From NCBI GenBank assembly GCA_019245255.1, contig JAFARV010000070.1:1-5685 (forward strand): a DNA stretch of 5,685 nucleotides, given 5' to 3'. A model generated the notes under the pieces. That model saw nothing but the letters and a program-made list of their open reading frames with translations, was not told the origin of the DNA and ran no database searches. The stretch's first letter is position 1. Each line of letters opens with the position of its first letter. Shown piece after piece: positions 1 through 5,239 of this stretch. Made by a program: the position numbers and the translations under genes. The DNA comes from Acidobacteriaceae bacterium. GTDB taxonomy: Bacteria; Acidobacteriota; Terriglobia; Bryobacterales; Bryobacteraceae.

Positions 1-42
1 GCGCCGCGGCTGCTTCAGGTGGTGGCGAAATTCCACTTTTGA
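1..42 (+). CDS. C-terminal tail of a probable outer-membrane beta-barrel (TonB-dependent, Oar-like) protein, partial
   Basis: Plus-strand frame 1 is open from the window edge to a TGA at 40-42 and reads APRLLQVVAKFHF. A closing strand of alternating residues ending in Phe is the usual last strand and BAM-recognition signal of outer-membrane barrels. The pattern PR-hydrophobic-Q-x-x-x-K-F-x-F is common at the end of the large carboxypeptidase-regulatory/TonB-dependent proteins of Acidobacteriota. Only 13 residues are visible, so the family assignment is inference from this terminal pattern. It could also be a chance open frame. It would converge with the minus-strand genes to its right. Confidence 0.35.
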   Translation, partial: APRLLQVVAKFHF

Positions 43-82
43 GGGAACCGCGCAAAACGGGCACGGTGTCAAGCGCGCACAA

Positions 83-148
83 CGGAAGAGGCCGATCTTG
101 CGATCGGCCGCAGGCGGACTGGGAGTCCGCCGCAGGCCACGGGCCTGC
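83..148. repeat. REP-like cluster A: three consecutive hairpins
   Basis: Three perfect inverted repeats sit almost back to back. Positions 90-109 form an 8-bp stem (GGCCGATC/GATCGGCC) with a TTGC loop. Positions 113-131 form an 8-bp stem (GGCGGACT/AGTCCGCC) with a GGG loop. Positions 132-148 form a 7-bp stem (GCAGGCC/GGCCTGC) with an ACG loop. The lead segment CGGAAGAG (83-90) and the first hairpin recur at 214-233 and 926-943. This is a REP/BIME-type intergenic element by structure; its family name is unknown to me. No U-tract follows, so it is not an obvious intrinsic terminator. Confidence 0.7.
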
Positions 149-153
149 CCCAC

Positions 154-213
154 TCAGCTCACCGCTTTCTTTACGAGTGCCGCGCTTCTGTGCACTTTGG
201 AAGAGGCGGAAGA
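154..213 (-). pseudogene. Broken copy of the 3' part of the DUF1801 gene
   Basis: Bases 154-184 match 368-398 of the intact DUF1801 gene with two mismatches, including the in-frame stop and the codons for the terminal ALVKKAVS. Bases 185-204 then match 515-534 exactly, and similarity fades by about 213. The offset jumps from 214 to 330 nt, so the copy lacks 116 nt present in the intact gene. This is the remnant of a duplicated or paralogous DUF1801 gene that suffered an internal deletion. It has no start codon or conserved domain core left. It lies directly beside hairpin cluster B, whose first element starts at 214. Confidence 0.65.
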
Positions 214-280
214 GGCCGATCTTGCGATCGGCCGGCCGGACGCCGGCAGGAGTGCCGGCGCTGCGGCTAAGAGTCGCCGC
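203..280. repeat. REP-like cluster B: hairpin array, second copy
   Basis: The lead segment GAGGCGGAAGAG (203-214) runs into the same 8-bp GGCCGATC/GATCGGCC hairpin with a TTGC loop (214-233) as in cluster A. A different second hairpin follows at 241-260, with a 7-bp CGCCGGC/GCCGGCG stem and an AGGAGT loop. A weaker 5-bp GCGGC/GCCGC pair with an 8-nt loop lies at 263-280. The first hairpin is sequence-conserved between clusters, while the later hairpins keep the pairing but change the sequence. Bases 281-367 hold nothing further that I can support apart from short GC-rich inverted repeats. Confidence 0.65.
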
Positions 281-367
281 GCGCCACAAACATGTCCAAA
301 TTGGGGCACGAATCCGCGCCGTTTGCGCTACTGAGGCGCTGTAAAGGCGAGCAGCGCGACGCAATGG

Positions 368-859
368 TCAGCTCACGGCTTTCTTTACGAGTGCGGCGAT
401 CTTTGCCTCTTCGGCCGCGGTCAGTTCCTTTAGCGCAAAGGCGGTCGGCCACATCTGGCCTTCATCGAGATTCGCTTTATCGCTGAAGCCGAGCGTTGCG
501 TACCTCGTCTTGAACTTCTGTGCACTTTGGAAGAAGCAGACGACATTGCCGTTTTTCGCATACGCGGGCATCCCGTACCAGGTTTTCGGCGAGAGGGACG
601 GCCCGTTGCTTTTAATGATCGCGTGGAGCCGCTCGGCCAAGGCGCGATCCGGCGGCGGAAGCGCGGCGATCTTCGCGAGCACGACGGTTTCCCGGTCTGC
701 GTCGTCGTCCGTACTGCTCCCGCGGCACGCCTCCGCCTTCAATTCCTGGACGTACTCCCTCATGGCCAATCGTTCCTCGTCAGTAAATCTCGTGGGCTTC
801 TTTTCGGTCGTTGTAGTGCTCTTGGGAGACTTCTGCGTGGCTTTTTTTGCAGGTTTCAT
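368..859 (-). CDS. DUF1801 (YdhG/iron-chaperone-like fold) domain protein
   Basis: This 163-residue, probably cytoplasmic protein belongs to the DUF1801 group. Residues 1-30 are a basic Lys/Thr/Ser-rich tail, and residues 26-58 are charged and helical. The DUF1801 core follows (about 65-158), with the characteristic PKTWYGMPAYAKNGNVVCFF stretch (91-110), the KFKTRYATLGF segment (115-125) and a C-terminal helix ending LVKKAVS. Biochemical function is not established; relatives are often annotated as possible iron chaperones or as general uncharacterised proteins. I chose the ATG at 859 because GGAAAGGAAAG lies just upstream. A TTG at 889 would add ten poorly conserved residues. The gene sits 26 nt downstream of the HAD pseudogene on the same strand, and a decayed duplicate of its 3' part lies at 154-213. 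Its promoter would have to lie in the HAD 3' end. Confidence 0.8.
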   Translation of the reverse strand: MKPAKKATQKSPKSTTTTEKKPTRFTDEERLAMREYVQELKAEACRGSSTDDDADRETVVLAKIAALPPPDRALAERLHAIIKSNGPSLSPKTWYGMPAYAKNGNVVCFFQSAQKFKTRYATLGFSDKANLDEGQMWPTAFALKELTAAEEAKIAALVKKAVS

Positions 860-863
860 AGTG

Positions 864-874
864 CTTTCCTTTCC
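864..874 (-). promoter_or_regulatory. Ribosome binding site fixing the DUF1801 start
   Basis: Read on the minus strand this is GGAAAGGAAAG, ending four bases before the ATG at 859. It supports that ATG over the in-frame TTG at 889. Confidence 0.55.
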
Positions 875-885
875 AAACGAGGGTA

Positions 886-1424
886 TCAACGCGGCGCTGA
901 TTTGCTAACTTTGAGAGGCGGAAGGGCCGATCTTGCGATCGGCGGCGGATTCAGATAAATTTCGGGGGAATCTGACCGAGCAGCATTGAGGTCAGTGTCC
1001 ATGCTCCAATGAACAGCATTCCAGCCGGCGCTAACGGCACAGCGAACATTCTCAGCCGAGTCGTCAACGAGCAATAGTTCCCCGGGGGCGCGATTAACGC
1101 TTCGAACAATCTCATGAAAGAATTCGGGACTTGGCTTTTTATGCCCGACACAGGCTGAGTAGTAGATTCCATCGACGTGATCTGCCAATGCGAGGTCCTC
1201 CATAAGATACCGAGCTCTCATGTGTTCCTGGTTTGTGGCTAGATAAACTCGAATTCCGGTGATTCGTATGGAAGTCAGGTCGTCTATCAAGCGGCGGTTG
1301 ACACGTGAATCTTGACGAAACCAATACTCGAGGAGCCGCTCCGGCGGTAAATGCGGCGCGATGCCGACCAATGCTTACCATCTTTGGGCCGGCCATTGAC
1401 CAGAACGCCATCGACGTCCACCAT
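886..1424 (-). pseudogene. HAD-family hydrolase, internally deleted and frameshifted
   Basis: The remnant is a haloacid-dehalogenase-superfamily phosphohydrolase. From the ATG at 1424 the frame reads MVDVDGVLVNGRPKDGKHW, which contains catalytic motif I (DVDGV), and then runs out of frame to a TGA at 1287-1289. The rest of the protein continues in another frame from about 1371 to the TGA at 886: IAPHLPPERLLEYWF, motif II region LATNQEH, motif III Lys in GHKKPSPEFF, and motif IV LLVDDSAENV. In homologs as I recall them, about forty residues separate KHW from IAPHL. A deletion whose length is not a multiple of three therefore explains both the gap and the frame change. The C-terminal part alone lacks the nucleophilic Asp, so it should be inactive. 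The ATG has a TTAAGG site at 1430-1435; an in-frame TTG at 1451 is an alternative start. The 3' end reads through a REP-like hairpin (926-943), so its natural C-terminus may also be lost. Confidence 0.8.
915..943. repeat. REP-like hairpin, third copy, inside the HAD remnant
   Basis: GAGGCGGAAG (915-924) followed by the GCCGATC/GATCGGC 7-bp stem with a TTGC loop (926-943) repeats the lead segment and first hairpin of the clusters at 83 and 203. One base of the lead is missing, and no second or third hairpin follows. It encodes the PIARSALP stretch near the end of the HAD remnant frame. Confidence 0.65.
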
Positions 1425-1429
1425 TAGCG

Positions 1430-1435
1430 CCTTAA
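1430..1435 (-). promoter_or_regulatory. Shine-Dalgarno for the original HAD start
   Basis: Minus-strand TTAAGG ends five bases before the ATG at 1424. It supports MVDVDGV as a genuine former start. The 175-nt stretch between the HAD start and the anti-sigma stop (1425-1599) otherwise holds only loose inverted repeats, such as ACGCGG/CCGCGT at 1503-1508 and 1530-1535 with a 21-nt loop. I see no convincing intrinsic terminator there. Confidence 0.45.
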
Positions 1436-1599
1436 TGGATTTTTGTCCCAAGTTTCACGCATATCATTTCTCTTCACAAAACGCCGCGGTTGAGACTCAC
1501 GTACGCGGTACCGGCGATCGTTGAATCAGCCGCGTGAGCGCGTCGACGTCATGCGACGGAAGATAGATAAGGGAACGGCTGCGACGCAACGCTGTATTT

Positions 1600-2442
1600 C
1601 TATCTTGGGGAAGCCTGCTGTACTGTGGCGTTTGTCTGCGCTTGTTCGATTGCACTGACGAGGCTGGTTAAGTGGGCGCGATCAGCGTCCGTCACCGCCA
1701 CTACGTCGAGTTCCGCAGTATTGAAACCGGCAATTTGAAATCCGGAGTATTCCGTCGGCAACTTGTTTTTGGCATCAGCGGTTGTTGGTTGGCGAACAAA
1801 GACCGAGGCGCGGTGCCGGCCGATGCTGTAGATGAGCTGTGCTACTGGAGCAGAGTGCAGAAAGACGAGGTTTGCGCCGTCGAGCCTGGTGCCCTCGGGC
1901 AGGTCTTCGGGCAGATTGAAAGCGAACGGGATTTTGCCTTGAAACCACGGCTTCACAGTATGCCGGTCGGAAGAGAGCACCTGCAACGGTTGGCTCGCAG
2001 CGAGAGTGGCAACATGCAAATCGGCGATTTCACTAGCTAAAGCTGTTTGGCCGGCCGCCGCCGTCTCTGTCCGGCCACTAAGCCGGTGCAGAAGCAAGGA
2101 ACCAGCTAAGACCAAGAACAGCGCCGCCGCGGCTGCCCATCCCGAATATGCGAGGGCTCCTGGCTTTCTCCTCGATCGCGCAAGATCATTCCCGGACTTG
2201 GAACCGTCGGGCCGTTGCGCCTGCGCGGAAATGAGGCTCTTCATTCGATCCTCAAATTCGGACGGGGCCGTATATCGCTTTCCCGCTTTCGCTATGGCAG
2301 GCTTTAATAGTGTGCGCGTCAAAGCCTCCGAGGTGCAGGACGGGCAAACGTCGAGATGCTCCTGAACGATGGCCAGTTGGTCAGAGGAAAGTTCTCCGTC
2401 AGCGAGAGCGTTGAGCAGCGAAGGACTTATGTGGTCTGTCAT
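1600..2442 (-). CDS. Membrane-anchored zinc-finger anti-sigma factor
   Basis: This 280-residue protein is the expected negative regulator of the ECF sigma factor encoded just upstream. Residues 1-45 form a zinc-binding anti-sigma (ZAS, zf-HC2-like) domain with His4, His29, Cys33 and Cys36. This H-x24-H-x3-C-x2-C spacing equals that of ChrR. A charged linker leads to one membrane span at about 99-118 (AAAAALFLVLAGSLLL), preceded by an Arg/Lys-rich stretch, so the N-terminus should be cytoplasmic. The remaining 160 residues should be periplasmic and contain SSDRHTVKPWFQGK and a later FVRQPT segment, typical of the C-terminal domain in this anti-sigma group. The ATG overlaps the sigma stop as ATGA, giving translational coupling and near-equal synthesis of the pair. 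The periplasmic signal that relieves inhibition is not apparent from sequence. Confidence 0.9.
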   Translation of the reverse strand: MTDHISPSLLNALADGELSSDQLAIVQEHLDVCPSCTSEALTRTLLKPAIAKAGKRYTAPSEFEDRMKSLISAQAQRPDGSKSGNDLARSRRKPGALAYSGWAAAAALFLVLAGSLLLHRLSGRTETAAAGQTALASEIADLHVATLAASQPLQVLSSDRHTVKPWFQGKIPFAFNLPEDLPEGTRLDGANLVFLHSAPVAQLIYSIGRHRASVFVRQPTTADAKNKLPTEYSGFQIAGFNTAELDVVAVTDADRAHLTSLVSAIEQAQTNATVQQASPR

Positions 2443-3035
2443 GCTCGCACTTCTTTCGTCGGGGCGTTACAGTGTTCGAGTTCTTTGCGCAGGAACTCCC
2501 GCGCTCTTGCGATGCGCGACATCACTGTGCCGATTGGAATGTCGAGAACCGCAGCGATCTCCTTATATTTCAGATCCTCTACATCGCACAGCAGAATCAC
2601 TTCGAGCAGGTGTCCAGGCAATTTGTCCATAGCGGACTGAATGGCAGCCCGATCCCCGATCCGAATCAGAATCAGCTCAGGGCTTTGACGTTCGATGATT
2701 CCCTCCGGATATATTCCGTCATGAGCACTCTCTCCAAGCTCATCTTCCAGTGCAACGGTACGCGATGCCTGGAGCCCGCTGCGCGAAGTGAGATAGGTGT
2801 TCCTCAGTATGCGAAACACCCAGGCCTTGAAGTGTGAACCCGGCTCGAACGAGGAGAATCCGCGTAGAGCTTTGAGTAGCGTCTCCTGCACCAGATCCTC
2901 GGCTTCATGTGGATCGTGTGCAAGCGAACGGGCAAAGTTGTACAGCGCAGGGATTAAAGGGACTGCGAGATCTTCGAACGGTACGCTACGGGAATTATCT
3001 TCGCCGCTGTTGAGCTTCCGTTGAAAGAAAGTCAT
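2439..3035 (-). CDS. ECF-type RNA polymerase sigma factor (sigma-70 family)
   Basis: From the ATG at 3035 the protein has 198 residues, normal for an ECF sigma factor. Region 2 spans about 20-85: the helical LYNFARSLAHDPHEAEDLVQ with the conserved D-x-VQET core, then FKAWVFRILRNTYL, the -10 recognition segment. A linker of about 40 residues follows. Region 4 (about 130-186) carries LPGHLLEVILLCDVEDLKYKEIA and the -35-reading helix IPIGTVMSRIARARE. It should direct polymerase to a small envelope-stress regulon, probably including its own operon; that is inference. A GTG at 3119 would add 28 residues of low-complexity hydrophobic sequence unlike any sigma N-terminus, so I prefer 3035, although its GGAG site lies a rather long 13 nt upstream. 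It follows the cytochrome gene by 93 nt and overlaps the anti-sigma gene by 4 nt. Confidence 0.92.
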   Translation of the reverse strand: MTFFQRKLNSGEDNSRSVPFEDLAVPLIPALYNFARSLAHDPHEAEDLVQETLLKALRGFSSFEPGSHFKAWVFRILRNTYLTSRSGLQASRTVALEDELGESAHDGIYPEGIIERQSPELILIRIGDRAAIQSAMDKLPGHLLEVILLCDVEDLKYKEIAAVLDIPIGTVMSRIARAREFLRKELEHCNAPTKEVRA

Positions 3036-3128
3036 CGGATCGAAAGTTCTCCGGCGCGATCCCGTTATGGCGATAGCGGGGGCCGTCAAGATTATCCCAT
3101 CGGGCGCGAGAGCTAACACTTCGGGGGC

Positions 3129-3551
3129 TCACTTTCCCGAAGAGACACGAAGGTACTCGATAATGTCGGCGCGCTCCTCGGCCTTGGGCACATGAAAGCT
3201 CATGTCGTTGTTGGGAACTACGGACTCCGTATCCGTGAGCCATTTGTCGAGTCCAGCGGCATCCCAGGTGAAGTTTGCTGCTTTCAGCGCATCCGAGTAT
3301 ACAAACCCCGGGACGCTGCCCGCTTTTCGTCCGTAGACACCTCGTAATCGTGGGCCTTCTTTATCGGTGTCGAGGGCATGGCAACCGGTGCATCTTTTTT
3401 CAAACAAGACTTTGCCATTTGCGGGGTCACCAGGGGTCATGGCTGAGACCTTTTCGACAAAGGTGAAGGCCAGCAGCCCAATTGCGAGCAGCATGAGTGT
3501 GCCGCCGGCAAACATCATTTGCGATATGGATAAGTTTCGATTCAGAATCAT
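3129..3551 (-). CDS. Class I c-type cytochrome, exported
   Basis: This is a 140-residue monohaem cytochrome c for periplasmic electron transfer. Residues 13-32 form a hydrophobic N-terminal segment ending near VSA (35-37), which could be a cleaved Sec signal or an anchor. The haem-attachment site is CTGCH at 54-58 (Cys54, Cys57 thioether; His58 proximal ligand). The likely distal ligand is Met117 in NNDMSFHVP. Between them the GPRLRGVYGRKAGSVPGFVY stretch (67-85) and the DIIEYL C-terminal helix match cytochrome c2/c550-type folds. The ATG at 3551 has GAAGG six bases upstream. It begins 13 nt after the haem-binding-domain gene ends, so the two c-type proteins are almost certainly co-transcribed. 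The redox partners are unknown; no oxidase or reductase is in the window. Confidence 0.92.
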   Translation of the reverse strand: MILNRNLSISQMMFAGGTLMLLAIGLLAFTFVEKVSAMTPGDPANGKVLFEKRCTGCHALDTDKEGPRLRGVYGRKAGSVPGFVYSDALKAANFTWDAAGLDKWLTDTESVVPNNDMSFHVPKAEERADIIEYLRVSSGK

Positions 3552-3564
3552 AATCTACCTTCGA

Positions 3565-4044
3565 TTAGCGCTGCGGAGTCTCGTTGCGGAGGCGGTTGCG
3601 TTCGGTCCTGGCCCAGGTCGAAAGCAGCCGCCGCTCGTCATCTGTGAGCCGTGCAGACGGATGGATCCAGACATACTGCTTGATCGGCATTTCGCCTTTA
3701 CGAGATTGTGTGGCTATCTTTGCCAGCAAGTCGATTCGGGCGTCAGCATCGATTTGCGACCAGGTCGAAAAATTCAAATGCTCGCGGGCATCGTGGACAT
3801 CGTGTTCCATCAGCCAGGAGCCGGGCGCGAAGCGGCTGTAGGATGGCCAATGTGTATTGTTCGAGTGGCAGTCAGCACACTTGTTCTGGAGTATCAGGCG
3901 AACATTCGTGGGTACATTCGCTCCGCCCATGATTGCGTCGTTCCGAGGAACGGCTCTCAAATTCCCCCATGGGTGCAGGAAGGAGAGAGCACCGCTTGAG
4001 GCGACAAGAATGCCAAAGGCCAGAAGCGGCCGTCCTACGTTCAT
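3565..4044 (-). CDS. Haem-binding domain (Haem_bd-type) CXXCH protein, exported
   Basis: This 159-residue protein has an N-terminal hydrophobic segment (about 6-24) that is a signal peptide or anchor, and one c-haem motif CADCH at 56-60. The surrounding pattern LILQNKCADCHSNNTHWPSY, followed by PGSWLMEHDVHDAREHLNF (74-92) and a GEMPIKQY segment (117-124), is characteristic of the short haem-binding domain family PF14376. Met119 or one of the His residues at 81/84 could be the second axial ligand. The role is thought to be periplasmic electron transfer or haem sensing, but the family is poorly characterised. The ATG at 4044 has GAGG ten bases upstream and lies 18 nt after the metallophosphoesterase stop; the cytochrome c gene follows 13 nt later. 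These spacings place it as the second gene of the operon. Confidence 0.87.
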   Translation of the reverse strand: MNVGRPLLAFGILVASSGALSFLHPWGNLRAVPRNDAIMGGANVPTNVRLILQNKCADCHSNNTHWPSYSRFAPGSWLMEHDVHDAREHLNFSTWSQIDADARIDLLAKIATQSRKGEMPIKQYVWIHPSARLTDDERRLLSTWARTERNRLRNETPQR

Positions 4045-4062
4045 CAGGACTTGGCCTCGCGA

Positions 4063-5052
4063 TTAAGCCGGAGTGCCCGACAAGGATGCGTCAACGACAG
4101 CAAGAGAATGGTGCTGCGCAACAAAGCTGACGTCCGTTATGCCAAGCGCGTCCTTCAGCTTGTCTGCGGGCAGCTTCAGCGGCCCAGGGGAAGCCGCCGC
4201 TCCAGGAGCGGGCTGAGGAAATGCGGTCGACATCGCGGTGTGGAAAGCGACGTTTCCTTCCACCTTCTGCATCACCTGATGGATGTGCCCGTTGAGCACG
4301 GTGACGGATCCGAACCGCTTCAGCGAAGCGAACGCCTGTTCACTGTCCGATGTTCCCCATCCCCACGCTGGATAGACGGCCCACAGAGGAATGTGGGCGA
4401 AGAGGACGACGGGCGTGCTGCTCTTCACACCGTGCAAGTCTTTGGTCAACCAATCGAGTTGGGGCTGGCCGAGCTTACCCATGCCTTCGAGCTGCTCGAC
4501 GTTGTTCAAGCCGATAAAGTGGACACCTTTGTGGTCGAAGCTATACCAGCCGTTGCCCTGAGTCCCTTTGCCATAGCGCTCCAGGTACATTTTGCCGTCG
4601 TCCACTGAGGTGTCGTGCTCGCCGGGCACATAGAAGACCTGGCGCTTGGAGCCGAGCAACTGGCTGAGGGTGTCGAACTCGACAGGCTTCGACGAATGTG
4701 TAAGATCGCCAGTGTGGATGAGGAAGTCCGGGCGAACAGAGGCGCCGTCGATTTTGGCAAGGGCAGCCTGCAAGGTCGCTGTTACATCCGCATTGGCCGG
4801 CTTATTGAAGCCGATGTGGCTGTCGCTGATCTGCACGAAGCTGAAATCGGCTGGCTTGCTTGTCTTGGGGGTCTGCCCGAAGAGGCGAGATTCCGGAATG
4901 CCCCCCGAAAACGTCCAGACCAGGCCGGTTCCCGCCCAAGCCATGCACTTGAGAAAACCGCGGCGGTCGACGCCATCCCTGCTGACTGAGTTATGTTCTG
5001 CATCCAACGTATCAACCGTGGAAGGGGCTTTAGAGCCGCGAGACACGCTCAT
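4063..5052 (-). CDS. Tat-exported calcineurin-like metallophosphoesterase
   Basis: This 329-residue phosphoesterase is probably periplasmic. Residues 29-35 (DRRGFLK) are a twin-arginine motif followed by a hydrophobic stretch (about 37-50), indicating Tat export of a folded, metal-loaded enzyme. The binuclear metal site is visible in order: Asp77-x-His79 (ISDSH), Asp116 (TGDLTH), Glu145-His146-Asp147 (PGEHD), His220 (FAHIPL) and His256-x-His258 (NGHIHQ). The third motif is GEHD where GNHD is the usual form; this may be a subfamily trait. The fold resembles CpdA/GpdQ-type phosphodiesterases, but the substrate cannot be read from sequence. An Ala/Pro-rich insert lies at 279-292. The ATG at 5052 has an excellent AAAGGAG site (5058-5064). 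It is the first gene of the redox/sigma operon and is preceded by a leader with a hairpin. Confidence 0.93.
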   Translation of the reverse strand: MSVSRGSKAPSTVDTLDAEHNSVSRDGVDRRGFLKCMAWAGTGLVWTFSGGIPESRLFGQTPKTSKPADFSFVQISDSHIGFNKPANADVTATLQAALAKIDGASVRPDFLIHTGDLTHSSKPVEFDTLSQLLGSKRQVFYVPGEHDTSVDDGKMYLERYGKGTQGNGWYSFDHKGVHFIGLNNVEQLEGMGKLGQPQLDWLTKDLHGVKSSTPVVLFAHIPLWAVYPAWGWGTSDSEQAFASLKRFGSVTVLNGHIHQVMQKVEGNVAFHTAMSTAFPQPAPGAAASPGPLKLPADKLKDALGITDVSFVAQHHSLAVVDASLSGTPA

Positions 5053-5057
5053 TTCAT

Positions 5058-5064
5058 CTCCTTT
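5058..5064 (-). promoter_or_regulatory. Strong Shine-Dalgarno of the operon's first gene
   Basis: Minus-strand AAAGGAG ends five bases before the ATG at 5052. It is the best ribosome site in the window and fixes the metallophosphoesterase start. Confidence 0.75.
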
Positions 5065-5065
5065 G

Positions 5066-5080
5066 GGAGCCTCTGGCTCC
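5066..5080 (-). promoter_or_regulatory. Leader hairpin next to the ribosome binding site
   Basis: On the transcript strand GGAGCC-AGA-GGCTCC forms a perfect 6-bp stem with a 3-nt loop, ending one base before AAAGGAG. It is followed by neither a T-tract nor a stop context, so it is not a terminator. It could protect the mRNA 5' region or modulate access to the ribosome site. The structure is seen in the sequence; the function is inference. Confidence 0.45.
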
Positions 5081-5183
5081 TGCAGTTGATAACTGGATTT
5101 GGTGGGATTTTATTCCGAGCGGGTAGTGTGGAGCGCGGGTGGGTTCGTTCTTCGGACGCTTGGGAGGTGTGTGGAAGCTGTAC

Positions 5184-5213
5184 GTTATAGAATTTTCGTT
5201 GCAGCAGGTGCAA
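5184..5213 (-). promoter_or_regulatory. Possible sigma-70-type promoter of the operon
   Basis: Minus-strand TTGCAC (5208-5213) and TATAAC (5184-5189) are separated by 18 bases. The -10 matches TATAAT at five of six positions, but the -35 matches TTGACA at only three. It lies about 130 nt upstream of the metallophosphoesterase ATG, just past the antitoxin stop, where an operon promoter would be expected. No clear ECF-type GGAAC -35 element was found here. Confidence 0.35.
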
Positions 5214-5239
5214 GTTTTGCAGTGGCTGCTGTCGCGCAT

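Noticed and set aside
39..344. Plus-strand frames of 101 and 78 codons at the left
   Set aside because: They consist of translated hairpin repeats and the antisense of the DUF1801 fragment, giving Arg/Pro/Ala-rich products with no family features.
1503..1535. Terminator after the anti-sigma gene
   Set aside because: The ACGCGG/CCGCGT pair has a 21-nt loop and no T-tract on the transcript strand.
3091..3118. Internal promoter ahead of the sigma gene (GATAAT at 3091-3096 with TGTTAG at 3113-3118 on the minus strand)
   Set aside because: The -10 is good, but the -35 is poor and the spacer is 16 nt. This is too weak to list, although the 93-nt gap before the sigma gene leaves room for a promoter.
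3036..3119. GTG at 3119 as the sigma factor start
   Set aside because: The added 28 residues are low-complexity and hydrophobic, unlike sigma region 1/2 starts; the ATG at 3035 gives a typical ECF length.
3367..3999. Long plus-strand open frame of about 210 codons opposite the cytochrome genes
   Set aside because: It lies antisense to two clear c-type haem genes with CXXCH motifs, and its product shows no domain. It is a shadow of the GC-biased minus-strand codons.
4051..4608. Plus-strand open frame of 185 codons opposite the metallophosphoesterase
   Set aside because: It is antisense to a gene with a complete set of metal-binding motifs and has no recognisable family features.
5092..5125. 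ECF-type promoter (minus-strand GGAATAA followed 17 nt later by TTATCAA)
   Set aside because: Only the GGAA core resembles an ECF -35 element, and the -10 does not fit a known consensus.
5054..5239. Minus-strand 61-codon frame starting immediately after the antitoxin stop and ending one base before the metallophosphoesterase ATG
   Set aside because: The position would suit a toxin or a coupled leader peptide. However, the product is Pro/Ser/His-rich with a CKTCTCC patch, resembles no toxin, and its codons run through the putative promoter, hairpin and Shine-Dalgarno.
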